Below, in pieces: positions 1-11,599 of a stretch of 64,000 bases of DNA. The DNA comes from Lepeophtheirus salmonis (Eukaryota; Arthropoda; Copepoda; Siphonostomatoida; Caligidae), in assembly GCF_016086655.4 (NCBI RefSeq), contig NC_052136.2:40850492-40914491 (forward strand), given 5' to 3'. Made by a program: the position numbers and the translations under genes. Under the pieces are notes generated by a model. The model saw nothing but the letters and a program-made list of their open reading frames with translations, was not told where the DNA came from and ran no database searches. Positions within the stretch are counted from its first letter, which is position 1. Each line of letters begins with the position of its first letter.

Positions 1-1278
1 TTAGAATTATTTCCCTTCGACTCCCTCGATCTCCCTTTTACGAGGGATGATGTCAAGAAATAGGCATTGAAATCGGAAAAATATGATGATAATGTATTTG
101 CTAGTACAATTCCCATAAAAAATGGGATCACAACAAAATGGAACAAAAAACCTTGGAGATGTATATTTTTTAACAAGATTTTTTTTTTAAATTATACATT
201 GAATATTTTTCTATAATATAATCATCAAGGACAGAACTTTAAGTTTTAGGAATGAACTGGAAAGGACTGCAGACTTCAGTTCTAATTAAGGACGGGCATA
301 ATACTATTCGGATATAACTTATAAGATAAATCCAGATATAGTCAACGTTTCATTTGACTTTACACAAGTTTTCTATTGATTTTGAATTAAGGAAACTCTT
401 AAATTTCAAAAAATATATGGTACATAAAATAAAAATAGTTAAAATATATTTCTTTTCCACAAATTTGACAACAAAATTTTTAGCGCCTCCGTTATCACAG
501 TCTTGAGACCATTTGTTACAAGGAACTTCAATAAACAAAAAGGTTTTTTTATATATAAAAATAGAGGTATTATTTATTAATAATATGTATTAGTTTATGA
601 CATGATCAGTTAAAAATAGCATTTACAGCTAAATATGAACATATATTTCTATAATATACTCAATAGTAATAATATCTGCTATTAGAGATGCAAACCAAAC
701 AAAAATAAATAAATAATAACAATGATAATATAATTAATAAATCATTTCAATTTGATCAAAATTGCTTTTTTAAAGCAAAAAACTCACAAGAAAAGAATGA
801 ATTAAGAGATAGAAAGGTGAAGAAAAAGAGCATTATACAATGACAGACTGAGTTAGATAGTTATTTTAAAAGAAATTTTATATAATAACCAATGGTTTTT
901 TTATTAAGATTATAATTTATTTACAATCAAATATTGTTTTTATTTTTGAGGGGGGAAATTTTGAACACTATATGTTTTTCACGACCCTCCTGATACTAGT
1001 AAACTTCATCATTTTTTTATAAGACTACACAAGATACAATCTAATAATTTTTTTTTCTAAGTAAATGAATGACAAATTATGATTTGGATTATTTTAACAA
1101 ATAATTATTTTGTAATGAAAAGATCGATTTTTGAACATTATTGAATGCAAATAAAAAAAAATTAGTTACTTTCCTTTTATTAAGTAAATGAGAGGTATGA
1201 TTAAACATCTTGGATTTGCCCTTCCCTGTTATTAAGAGAGAGAGAGATTTACGTTATTCAAAAAAGGAATCACAAATT
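1..1278. other. AT-rich intergenic DNA, no gene seen
   Basis: AT-rich sequence with short A and T runs and a GA-rich stretch near 1235-1250. The only ORF of any length (350-538, minus) is low-complexity and has no recognisable motif. It lies downstream of the minus-strand GID4 gene and presumably holds its 3' UTR and polyadenylation site. Nothing else can be supported. Confidence 0.5.
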
Positions 1279-2761
1279 TCATCTAAATTCATATATTTGG
1301 TGCGAGTGATCACGTAAATGGACGAGATTAAGGCCTTGATACCTGAAAAGAAAAAGAGTATAAATATCAAATTTTGAAGCTTAATTGACAAATACAAATA
1401 TCATTTATCCTACATAAGATAAATATTAAATAAAAACATGTGAATAAAAAATTTTAAATTAAAAAAGAAAAAAAAAAAGAGTAATTTACCATTCTGAATG
1501 CCTATGATAATAATATCCTTCTACTGTTGACGTAGACTCTTGAAAACAAATGTAGTAAAAACCAGCAAAAGAAGCTCCATTGATGTCTTTAATCGTATGG
1601 TCCGGTACAAGGAAGTGTTCCTTCCACCTCATAAAAACATGATCTGATTCATGTAGAGCATCGTAGTCGAATGAATCTGAATTAAAGTTTTTAGCATATT
1701 TTGCATTGAAGGCACTGAACTTACTCTATAAAGAGAAAAAAGTCATTGAATAACTTTAAATTATATATAATTGATGCCATGTACTAGTTGGGAATCATTT
1801 AATTATAATACCCATCTAATCATTATCAACTACATGCAAATTGATGATTTCATTTGATTTTGAAGTATTAAAAATACTACTTTATTATGCATTTACTAAC
1901 TAATAAGGTATTTTATATATTTAACTTTATAATGAGCCACATTTCAAACGAAAAAGTAAACATTACACAATTTAACCGATGAAACATAGAATGGAATCTC
2001 TATCATTGCACTAGACTCGTACTTATCACAAGTAAGCCGTTAATGCTTCCTTCAAAATGATTCAGTTAATATTTTTGGGTAACCAGTGTTACTTTTCAGT
2101 TTTTCTTTTTGTTTGTTTTTTTGTCAAATTTCGTTTCACCTTTATTTCGTCAAGAAAAATAAAGATTTACTTAATTCAAATAAAGCATTAAAAAAATTGT
2201 TTCGTATCGTCTTCGTTTCATAATGGTCATGCAAAAAATATCCGTTGACGAATAGATTTCATTTCTATATACTTGACAAAATGAACACGGACATGTACAC
2301 AACGTTAATATGGATGTATGAATTATGGCATTAATCAGAACTATTAAATAATAGTTTGTACCCAGTGTTTCTTGTCAACCTCTTCATCCGCGTCCCATTT
2401 GCGAGTAAGGAAAGTATGTTTTTTACTTATAATTTCTCCATCAAAGAAGGTTGTGAGAGTGGGATATTCTTCAGTAAGGCCAATGATTTTGAGATAGCCA
2501 CAGAGGTAGGCATTTTCCTGATCTACGTGCTGAAAATGAAAAGATAATCGATGATCATATCGTCTATTGGACATGAATGATGTATAAACCCACTAGAATA
2601 ATGACTTCCACATCGTATTGATTCCCTTTGGACTTTTGATATCCTCTGAATCGGGATCCATTGTAGAGAAGGGACCCCGCGAGTCCGGGTTGCTTTGAGT
2701 TTGCTGGTAGTGGAGGAGATACCCCATAGTCCATGGGATTCGAGACTGTTCGAACTGGCAT
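1279..2761 (-). CDS. GID4: GID4, substrate receptor of the CTLH/GID E3 ubiquitin ligase (4 exons)
   Basis: The CDS joins 2761-2594, 2529-2362, 1725-1490 and 1342-1279 on the minus strand. All three introns (64, 636 and 147 bp) are GT-AG and keep the frame, giving 211 residues. The protein follows animal GID4 almost throughout: LYNGSRFRGYQKSKGNQYDV, then YLCGYLKIIGLTEEYPTLTT, FFDGEIISKKHTFLTRKWDA, VFMRWKEHFLVPDHTIKD, GASFAGFYYICFQ, and the C-terminal end QIYEFR. In other organisms GID4 folds into a beta-barrel that binds N-terminal proline degrons and brings those proteins to the CTLH ligase. The start is the ATG at 2761, because an in-frame stop lies a few codons upstream. This gives a protein without the long variable N-terminus of vertebrate GID4. 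An additional upstream exon cannot be excluded. Confidence 0.95.
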
Positions 2762-3330
2762 TATGGATTCAATTAGATACACTCACGACAACAACAGCAA
2801 CAATAATAATAAAGGCTGCTGTAGCTCCTTCAACTTCTTCAGCTTCTCTTTGGCCTTCAAAAGTTGTTGTTGTTGATGACGATCTTCAAAGAGAGGGCGC
2901 TCAAATTTATATAATAAATAAATACTCACATACTTGCTTCAAGACAAACCCATCCCATTCATTCCATGACTGTGCATACTGTATGCAGCCTGAGCATACA
3001 GTACTACTACAGCGCGCAGCAGCAGCAATTCTTTCATTCAGTTATTCTTTTCTCTTCTTTTCTTTTCCCTTTTTTATATCCCTTCATTCCCTTTCTCTCT
3101 CTCTTTTTGCTACAGCGCATAATAATTTGCTCCTTTCCTCATCATAATTATCAATAAAAAATTATTAATTAATTATTCATTTATTTTTTGAGACACATTT
3201 CAATAGGGAAATTAATTGGTATACCTAGGATAAGGATCCAAGATCTATAGAGAACGTTAGGCCTTGAAATATGCACATCGTGACGTATAAAATATATAAT
3301 GGAAAAGATTTTGCCTCATATTTTAAACTT
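2762..3330. promoter_or_regulatory. Upstream region of GID4 with CAA/CAG-rich and pyrimidine-rich simple sequence
   Basis: Directly upstream of the minus-strand GID4 start the DNA is less AT-rich. It holds a CAACAACAG-like run (about 2788-2808), a GCGCGCAGCAGCAGC tract (about 3012-3027) and a CT-rich tract (about 3050-3110). This fits a 5' UTR/promoter, but no TATA box or initiator stands out. The ORFs on the plus strand here are by-products of the simple repeats. Confidence 0.35.
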
Positions 3331-3361
3331 GTCACAAAAATAGTTTGTTCCAGATAGAGTC

Positions 3362-5167
3362 ATGGAGGCTGTGGTCAGAGAAATTAAGGATTCGATTGTA
3401 GAGGAAACGAAACAAAATTCCAAAGTAGTAGTGTTGGCAATTGATTTTATGAATGCATTCGACAGTAAATTACACAAATGGATAATAAAAAGTTTAAAGG
3501 ATAACTGATAAGCTTATAAGAATAGTGGGAGTAAGTCTCTGTAGTATTATTACCTTTTATAAAAGAGAATAGTATAATTTCTATGTGAATAGAGGATGGC
3601 GTCAAGGAAATCCTATCTCCCCAGCTCTATTTATTATTGCCTTAAATCCATTATTAGAGGAAATCAATGCATCAAAATATATAAAAGGTATAAAAGTGGG
3701 AGAGGTGGAAAATAAAATTGAAGCTTTCGCTGATGACATTACTAAGATTTATTCAAGAAGCAAAAAATATTTTCAGACCTCTTTTGAGCAGACATTTTAT
3801 ATTTTAGAAGATAACGAGAAAAAGTCTGGATTAAGGATTAATCCTTAAAAAAATATATTTAATGGCTGATTTTAAATTTAATTTTTTAAATATTTTTCTA
3901 ATTTGAACGGTATAAGTGTTACAGCTAGGACAGTATATACTTTGGTGCTAGGAAAATTCATAAATTTGGAGGGAAGTGATATTTTTGAAAACATGAAAAT
4001 TATTGAGCAAAAGATTCAATAATTCAAATATAGAATTAAATTATTTTATCTAAAATAACTCATATTTTGAAACTGACACCTTTTTGGGATATTTTATGTA
4101 AGAAGATAGACAAAATATGTGATAATTTTTCATCGCCGGAAGGAAGAAGCAGAAGGATATCTTGGAATCGTATTAATTTTTCCAAGAAGTTAGGTGGGTA
4201 GGGCTTATTAAGATTTAAAGATTTTTGGAAAACGATGCTTTTTACATGGTTCAGACGAATTTTTGCTTAAGATTCCGTATGGAATAAAACACCGGAACAG
4301 ACGTTGCTTAAAATAATAAAGCATTTGAGGGAGAGAAAGGCAACGGACTATGCAAAATTATTGATAACTAATGATATAAGCCCATTCTGGGAGGAAAATG
4401 AAGCAATTAATGGGAAATTGGCGGAAAAAGTTTTAGAAAGAATGGAATGATAGGAACCAGTTTTAGAGAATTGTAGATTCGCATATATATCGGATACGTC
4501 AATCAAAAAGAAGATATCGTTCTTGGGAAAGATTTTTGATAAAAAATGTGAATTTACGGCAAATGAGATATTGGAAAGAGAAATAATGTTAAAGAGGGTG
4601 TTTTTTAAGAGAAGAGAAGTTGGTCCTAGGGATAGTTTTTTTAATTTTATGAAAATGATAGGAAACCATAAGCTGAGAATGTTTTTAGTGGGCAAATCAA
4701 AACAAAATCAATTTCTAGATCAAATAAAGAAGAAGAAAGATATGATTGGCTTAAATGTCTCGGTCAGGGAGATAAGAAGAGGCCTTAATAGGATCACAGA
4801 CTATTTATTATTTTGGGTGAAGTACAGAGTAGTTGACAACTTATTAACATTGGGTAGTGTACACGGTAAAACATCGGAAGAGAGGATATGTTTCTTCTGT
4901 AAACAATCACTGGAATCATCCCAACATTTTTTATTCGAGTATACGAATTTAATTTATATAATGGACCAAGTGATAGAGTGTTTTTTTGTTTTTTTTAAGT
5001 TGCATCTTGTACCAAAAGATTTTTCTTATTTTTATACCATCTCATATCAAGCGGAAATTAATTACATAACTGCAAAAGTACAAGTTCTGTTATATCAATT
5101 TAGATACACAAGAACACCATTACCTAAGGATTTTACTGTAAATAATATTGAAGAATATTGTATTTAG
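3362..5167 (+). pseudogene. Decayed non-LTR retrotransposon: reverse transcriptase and C-terminal zinc-binding region
   Basis: Three open pieces line up in order as one pol ORF broken by stops and frameshifts. Piece one (3362-3508) carries RT motif A as VVLAIDFMNAFDS. Piece two (3585-3848) carries the motif B region GWRQGNPISPALFIIALNPL and motif C as AFADDI. Piece three (4523-5167) ends with a zf-RVT-like region, ICFFCKQSLESSQHFLFEY, with a CxxC pair and a following histidine. This order is typical of non-LTR (LINE-type) elements. No endonuclease domain is seen before the RT, so the copy looks 5'-truncated next to GID4. The clade cannot be assigned by eye. The boundaries are those of the readable protein, not of the element. 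Confidence 0.85.
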
Positions 5168-5925
5168 TATGTTAAACAATTAAAACTATTGTTTTTATAA
5201 AATAATAAGTACAAATACTGTTTTACCAAGGGACAAAAATATAACAATTTAAAACTTAAGAAGATACCCCATCTTGCATAACATTAATTTGACCTTTCTG
5301 AAAGGATTATCCGAGTACAATAAATATTGTACAAGGTTATCAATGATTTCAGACACCACGTCACTTAATTATAAACGTCAAAGCCCTACATCTATTTACT
5401 CGGGTAAGTCGACTATATAATTATTATTGCGTAAAATAATTAAATAAGAGAGCCATGTAGTGTCCGAACTACTCGGGGGACCAGAGGGTCTTGCTTTCCA
5501 CAATGTTATTAGAACACATTGGCCTCCTCCAACCGAAATAGAAATATATTTAAGTTATATAATACCCAAACTGCAGAATTGTGACCACATTTTAAATTCA
5601 TCCGTTAAAATAATTGTTTATTTTTAATAGGGGATGAGCAAACTAAAAAGTATATGTACATTATCTGCAACTTGGTGTGACTTGGCTAATATAAGTATAA
5701 ATTGTTTGAGGGCACTGGTGTTTATTTCGTCAACGAAAGTTTTTGCATGACGACTATGAAAGGTGTATAAAATATGTCTTAAAAAGCGGGAACGTTTTTT
5801 TTCTAATTGACAATACCGCAGGGTTTTTTTTTATTTTCTAAAGCTGTTATCATTATTATTTAATTTCGCTTGTTTCGTCACAGTTCTTTTTTTAACATTA
5901 TTAGCAGGAGTATTTGGTGATGTGA
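5168..5925. other. Intergenic, possible retrotransposon 3' tail, no gene seen
   Basis: The first part may be the 3' UTR of the preceding non-LTR remnant, but I see no clear tail or target duplication. A segment around 5630-5700 (GATGAGCAAACTAAA...) has a short diverged relative near 34725-34775. No coding signal. Confidence 0.3.
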
Positions 5926-5943
5926 CCAAAATTATCACCCTTA
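5926..5943 (-). mobile_element. 18-bp terminal stub of a hAT-X element, inverted
   Basis: CCAAAATTATCACCCTTA is the exact reverse complement of the hAT-X 5' end. It ends directly at the 8-bp target sequence that precedes copy A. The rest of this copy is missing, so either an inverted neighbour was deleted down to its tip or the tip was made during insertion or repair. Confidence 0.6.
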
Positions 5944-5951
5944 GTTATAGT

Positions 5952-7136
5952 TAAAGGTGATAATTTTGGTAAGAATAGAAAAGCGTACGAGGAGAAGAGA
6001 AGAAATACTTATGGCATCATTGATTAAATAATCTATATCTTCTATCTATAAAAGTTTTACTTTTGAACACATCTTCTCTTTAGTTATAGTTAATTCTTGA
6101 TAATTTTGGTAAGAATAGAAAATCAAGAAAGTTAATAATCATTACCGCCTTTATTATTCAATATTAATATAATATTAGATGGGGATAGTCGATAGAAAAC
6201 TGAATAAAATGCCTAAAATAACGTCGCCTTCTGTCTGGATTTATGAACATGGAGGCCCAGGAATTTGGAAAATACTTACCGGATGAGAAACAGATAATTT
6301 GTCGGATTTGTCGATATAAACGTGTCTTGAGTCCCGTGTCAAGAATTACACGACACTCATTATCCTCATCTCATATCAAGAACATGGATATTCATCTAAA
6401 AAATCAAGTTAATGATGAATACATCAAGTCAGACTTTAACTCTGATCTCACAAAGATGTTTATTGCATGAAATATACCCTTATCTGTTGCTAATCATCCT
6501 ACATTCAAAAAATTTATGGAGAAATACACGGGTAAACCTATCCCTTACGGAGGAATCATCATTAAATTAATGGAGGATGTTGGTACTGATGTCATTTATA
6601 GAAATACATATAAAAATGTTTTGAGTCAACCACACCAAATGACGATCAAGTTATCAGTAAAAAGTATAAAATATTTACTAATTTCGTAATGGAAATCTGA
6701 ATTTTGTACTATCCCACAGTAAGTATTCAATTTTTTTAAAATCTAATCATAAAATGTATGATGGTATATTTTTTATTATGTACATTATATTTAATTAAAG
6801 CCTTCTTTTTTAAACTTGGAACTTCAAATATATTTCGAAATACTCTACTTTGTCGTTTCATTAGCTATTATTCTGAGAATAAGGTTCGTAATGAATAACA
6901 ATTTCATGGAGTGTGACGTTATAAAATATACTGTAACGGATAAAAAACGTCTAAGTCAATTATACCTAGTATATCTTCATTAAACATTTTGCTAATAAAT
7001 ACTTTCGTTATACCCTCAAAAATCATAATAAAACAGGCAGATGATAATCACTTCAGTATTTTAAACAATGATACCATATGTCTTTTTTTTCCCCCTTCTC
7101 CTTGCACGTGTTTTTTCTACAATATTATCAACTTTA
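5952..7136 (+). mobile_element. hAT-X copy A (1.19 kb, internally deleted)
   Basis: It starts TAAAGGTGATAATTTTGG and ends ATTATCAACTTTA, inside imperfect terminal inverted repeats that extend through AGAATAGAAAAGCGTACGAGGAG on the left and its complement (CTCCTTGCACGTG) on the right. Compared with copy B it lacks about 0.8 kb in the middle (the junction is near 6765) and has an extra partial duplicate of the left end near 6080-6115. It carries the BED-type ORF described separately. Confidence 0.85.
6243..6705 (+). pseudogene. hAT-X N-terminal BED/CGGBP1-like zinc-finger protein, copy A
   Basis: The first part (6243-6470) reads MEAQEFGKYLPDEKQIICRI with a zinc-finger spacing CRIC...TRH....SSH, as in BED fingers of hAT transposases and the hAT-derived protein CGGBP1. 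After one stop (TGA at 6468) the same frame region continues with NIPLSVANHPTFKKFMEKY and a KPIP segment, the conserved block after the finger in that family. The reading frame then reaches stops near 6690. No RNase H-like catalytic domain and no C-terminal dimerisation domain follow, so the protein could bind DNA at most. One in-frame stop and later decay make it a pseudogene here. Confidence 0.75.
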
Positions 7137-7144
7137 GTTATAGT

Positions 7145-9059
7145 TAAGGGTGATAATTTTGGTAAGAATAGAAAAGCGTGCGAGGAGAAAAGAAGAAATA
7201 CTTATGGCATCATTGATTAAATAATATACATCTTCTTCTATCAATCAAGAACGTTATCATTCCCGCCTTTATTATATTAGATGGGGATAGTCGATAGAGA
7301 ACTGAATAAAATGCAAAAAATAACGTAGCCTTCTGTCTGGATTTCTGAAAATGGAGGCCTAGGAATTTGGAAAATACTTACCGGATGAGAAACAGATGGT
7401 TTGTCGGATTTGTCGATATAAATGTGCCTTTAGTCGCCCTGTCTAGAATTACACGCCACTCATTATCCTCATCTCATATCAAGAGTATGGATATTCATCT
7501 ATAAAATCAATTTAACGATGAATACATCAAGTCAGACTTTAACTTTGATCTCACAACGATGCTTATTGCATGTAATATAACCTTATCCATTGCTAATCAT
7601 CTACGTTCAAAAAATTTATGGAGAAATACAAGGGTAAACATATCCCTTCCCGAGGAAGCATCATTAAATTAATGGAAGATGTTGGTACTGATGTCATTTA
7701 TAAAAATACATATAAAAATGTTTTGAGTCATCCACACCAAATGACGATCAAGTTATCAGTAAAAAGTATTTACGAATATCGAAATGGAACTCTGAATTTT
7801 GTACTATCTCACAGTAAGTATTCAATTTTTTTTAAATCTAACCATAAAATATGATTCTATTTTAGCTAAACATATCAAGTATTATGATACACAACTCAGT
7901 AAAGTGCAAAAACAACTGCTTAAATGGTCACAACAATGGGGGTAGTAGCTTTGGATGGTTTGCAACTAGTTTGTCTGAGACTACTTACTTCGCTTTAAGA
8001 CTTGGGTATGATAATTAGGTTTTCCAATATTACATAGTCAATAAATATTACTTTTTTATCACTTAAGGCTTAGCTATGGTTGATGGGCTCCAAGAAGTAG
8101 TGTTCAGAAAACTCATAAAAGGCAAAAACAACTGTTTAAATGGTCACTACAACGAGGGTAGTTACATTGGGTTTTGCATTATAATTAACAATTGTGTATA
8201 TCCTTCATGATAATAGTATGTTGTTATATAAGCATACCTAAATAACGGGGGGAAATCTTTTTTGATGCTCTTAATAGGGAGTAATATCGCCGGACATTAC
8301 TACATAATTAGCTTTTGTTCTAAATCTTTACGATTAATTTATTTCTAACATTTTTTTATTAATATATTTATTGTCTAATTTTATGATTTTGACATTTACT
8401 TTATTATTAATAATTAGTTAGATCTCATCGGTAGAGATATATCTATCCTGTGCACAATTGTATATAGCAACTTCCACATGAAGAAGATTTTTTTTGATTA
8501 AACTCCACGTCTCGCTTGTGTATTGCAACCTAAAGTTATGACATATTTAACTGAATTCCGATGTTAAAACAAGAAAAAATTATATGGATCAATCTATTAT
8601 TTCAATATTCTGTATTTATAATTTATTATTATTAATAGTTATATGATTTTAATTGTTTAATTTTGTATATTTAACTTAAATGTTTAATGGTTTATTTTTA
8701 GTATGTAGATTATATTTAATTAAAGCCTTCTTTTTTAAACTTTGAGCTTCAAATATATTTCAAATACTCTACTTTGTCGTTTCATTAGCTATTATTCTGA
8801 GAATAAGGTTCATAATGAATTACAATTTCATGGAGTGTGACGTTTTCAAATCTACTGTAACGGATAAAAAACGTCGAAGTCAATTATACGTAGTATATCT
8901 TCATTAAACATTTTGCTAATAAATACATTTGTTATACCCTCAAAAATCATAATAAAGCAAGCAGATGATAATCACATCAGTATTTTAAACAATGATACCA
9001 TATGTCTTTTTTCCCCCTCCTCCTTGCACGCGTTTTTCTCTACAATATTATCAACTATA
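7145..9059 (+). mobile_element. hAT-X copy B (1.92 kb)
   Basis: Starts TAAGGGTGATAATTTTGG and ends ATTATCAACTATA, flanked on both sides by GTTATAGT. The zinc-finger ORF (about 7350-7800) is frameshifted; its readable second half is 7618-7854 (MEKYKGKHIPSRG...). A one-base loss in CATC(C)TACGTTC near 7600 is shared with the copies at 40.5 and 43.7 kb. A sequence of about 45 bp (AAAACAACTGCTTAAATGGTC...) occurs twice inside, at about 7906-7950 and 8122-8165. Confidence 0.88.
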
Positions 9060-9335
9060 GTTATAGTACACTAGTGGTAGTAGTCGGCTTTGCCGCAGTT
9101 ATTGTGAGTCGTCGAAAAGACAAACTTTATAATAATATTATATATTTTTACTTGATGAATATAGAAGATCACTCCCTATGAAATCCGGGGTGTTACTCTC
9201 AGTTTTTCGTGAACACACTCACACGTAGTTACAACAAAGTAAGATTTTCTCTCCTCAAGAAAAAAAGAATAATTATAGGAGTTAAAGAAAATAAAAACAT
9301 TGTTCAAGTTGCCAACAACAAACTCAACGCACTAA

Positions 9336-9508
9336 AATATATGTACTCCCCTTTTCTTTTTTAATATGAAGTGCTGAGTTTTAGCTACAAACACTAGTTG
9401 CTAAACCTCATCAAAAGTCAGAATCATTATTATTTATTTAATATATGTACTTCTTTTTTTTTTTTTAATATAACATGCTGAACTATAGCTACTTACGCTA
9501 GTTGATAA
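9336..9508. repeat. Diverged tandem duplication, about 103-bp period
   Basis: Two units, about 9336-9404 and 9439-9508, share AATATATGTACT, a T-rich stretch, GCTGA, TAGCTAC and CTAGTTG in the same order. Function unknown. Confidence 0.6.
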
Positions 9509-9779
9509 AAATTAGACCTTCTCAGTTAATCAACTAATCAGATACATTTTTCTTTATTAGTATTGATGACATAGAGTCTTTGTCAATTCGATTATTTTCA
9601 AACGCATTTATTTTAATTTGTAACATATGGATTTAAGTTAAAAATTAAGATTTCATAAAATTATATTAAACTACAGATCATACAGATTTCATTTCAGCAA
9701 AAATATATAGCATTGACAATAACCGAAATGAAGCAACGAAACAAAAAATGTACCATATATCATAAAATACTTTTGAACC

Positions 9780-10345
9780 AGTGTTTTTTTTTTTTTAATA
9801 AGAATAAAATCTGTATAATTGAATGCATATAGGGCTTTCAAGCATTGGTACGATTTCCAAATGTATCCATTTCAGAACTCCAACACTACCGATTTACAAA
9901 AGCATATTTTATTGTGTTTTTTATTACTCTTTTTTATGGTAATTTTACTTTGTTTTTATTTTTCCATCAATTGGTCCTATGGAGTTGCACTGAATCAAAT
10001 ATTTTAGTATTACAATTACTCTATTTGATCTAAAAATTGTTTGAATAATGAGCATGTTAAAAAATTACCGAAAGTCAACATGGTAACCCTGATAATTCGA
10101 GGAATGTTTGGGAGTAGAGCAGCTGTGGCAAGGGAGGATAAGGAAATAAACAAGGATATTGGCAAGAATTACTCTGATATCGATCATCAATTATTCTCTT
10201 TGTCCAACAAGGACTTTCAACTTTAACTCTGGAATAAATCCTCAATGTTACTCTCTGTCTTCATGAGCACACACGAAAGAATATTCAATCAGGTTTTAAA
10301 AATAATTGAATCTATTTAGGAAAGAAAGTTCACTACTCAGTCGTT
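9780..10345. repeat. Dispersed repeat with partners near 43.15-43.57 kb and 51.03-51.10 kb
   Basis: The segment 10075-10345 (CATGGTAACCCT..., TCCAACAAGGACTT, GAGCACACACGAA, TTGAATCTATTTAGG) matches 43160-43570 in the same order. The segment 9975-10040 (GGAGTTGCACTGA..., GTATTACAATTACTC) matches 51040-51105. The short ORFs at 9819-10033 and 10041-10226 lie inside this repeat and have no known domain. Confidence 0.6.
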
Positions 10346-10608
10346 GAATAATAATGAATACTATTATTGGGTCGTTCGCAAACGTAAAGACTCTATGAGC
10401 CGCCTCACCCAAAATGATGTTTTTTTTGTTATTGTCTTTTTAGGGGAAAAAAATTAAGGGTTTCTTTTCTAAATAGGGCTTAGGGCTTATATCAAAGGAT
10501 GGATTAAACGTAGAGAACAATATCCGTTTTTAGATTAATAAAGGAAAAGCGGTTGGTTTATATAATTTTTTCTTTCATTTTTGTTCATTATTTAATAATA
10601 TCGTATTA

Positions 10609-10707
10609 AGGGCGTCGGCAGGGGGTGTACTGGAAGGGCTGTAGCCCCCCAAAAAAAAAAAATAATAATAATAATATATACATATATAATCCTACGGATA
10701 CCCCTGG
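10609..10707. mobile_element. Possible very small hAT-like MITE with C-run/A-run
   Basis: The left end AGGGCGTCGGCAGG and the right end CCTACGGATACCCCTGG form an imperfect inverted repeat of the CAGGGGCGTCCG type common in hAT elements. They surround GCCCCCC followed by an A-run. Similar ends appear near 23330, 33585 and 58780. No target duplication is visible. Confidence 0.35.
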
Positions 10708-10840
10708 TTGTGGTGTTAACATCTCTCTCTGAATATGAATTACTGCCTACTATTGTTGTAATTTTTTTTCTCTATACACGATCAAATAATAATTTATATT
10801 TATGTTTTAATATAATTTTCAAGGTTAGTAGCAAATAGTG

Positions 10841-10864
10841 AGCGGCGCTCGATTGAGCGCCGCT
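10841..10864. repeat. GC-rich perfect hairpin
   Basis: AGCGGCGCTC (10841-10850), 4-base loop, GAGCGCCGCT (10855-10864). It is followed by further GAGCGAG/GCGCGCTCGC motifs up to about 10937. A related GAGCGGAAGCGC / GGGAGCGAGAGCG block lies at 12240-12320, so the two blocks may be the ends of one element. Confidence 0.6.
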
Positions 10865-11599
10865 GAAAAATCTTGAGCGAGTGTGGGAGAGCACTCCTTG
10901 GTTTGAATAACGAGCGAGAGTAGGTGCGCGCTCGCCATTTCAGAAAAGAGATAAAATTCCTCGAATTTTTGTTCATTTATTTAAATTTGTATTACTTTTT
11001 TCGTTTCTGCATCTTATGAGATAACATTACAAAAAAATGATTTTTTTTTATGCTGTATCTATATCTCTCATGTAGCTGGCCACTCTAAGAAGACTCCGAC
11101 GTCAGTTCTCTCAGAGACACCGCCAGCTCCTTCGTTTGTGGAGATTACGTTGGAAGATAAATCTTTTTTTTAACGAATTTTCCGAACTGAAATAATTTTA
11201 TTATTTTTGTATATAATAAATTGACACAAGATCTCAAAATCTCACGCAAGTATAAGTTCAAAAACTTTTAAACCCTGTATTCAACCTCAAACTAATTATA
11301 CTGTCCCCCAGCAAAAATAGTATATGTTCTATTTAGTAGAGTTTGATCCCTTGATTCCAAATATGCCCTTATTTTTTCTCATAGTTCGTGGCCTTTGCAA
11401 AAAGGCCAAACATTTTTTGTTATGTTTGGCTATTTTTAAGGTTCAAAGCTGTTTTAAACCCTTGGTGTTGAAGATGAGGATAACTTTTGATAATATATTT
11501 TAAGACTGAATGTTAAAATATTCTAAAAACATTTCTGAAATGGGTGCATCATACTTTTAACTCGATTTATCTTTGTTTAAACTGGCAAATATGGGTTTT

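Larger units (their letters stand above)
5944..9067. repeat. Three copies of one 8-bp target duplication (GTTATAGT) framing two hAT-X copies
   Basis: GTTATAGT occurs at 5944-5951, 7137-7144 and 9060-9067, exactly before copy A, between copies A and B, and after copy B. An 8-bp duplication is the hallmark of hAT transposition. Three identical copies around two elements mean the second element entered the duplicated target of the first, or the tandem arose by recombination between duplicated targets. Confidence 0.85.

Noticed and set aside
2695..3147. 150-codon plus-strand ORF
   Set aside because: It lies antisense to GID4 exon 1 and continues through CAA/CTC simple sequence; its composition is repeat-driven.
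5944..9067. CRISPR-like spaced octamers
   Set aside because: The three GTTATAGT copies are more than 1 kb apart and explained by transposon target duplication.
9107..9170. Possible tRNA-like fold near CGGCTTTGCCG
   Set aside because: No cloverleaf, no B-box GGTTCGAATCC; no tRNA found anywhere in the window.
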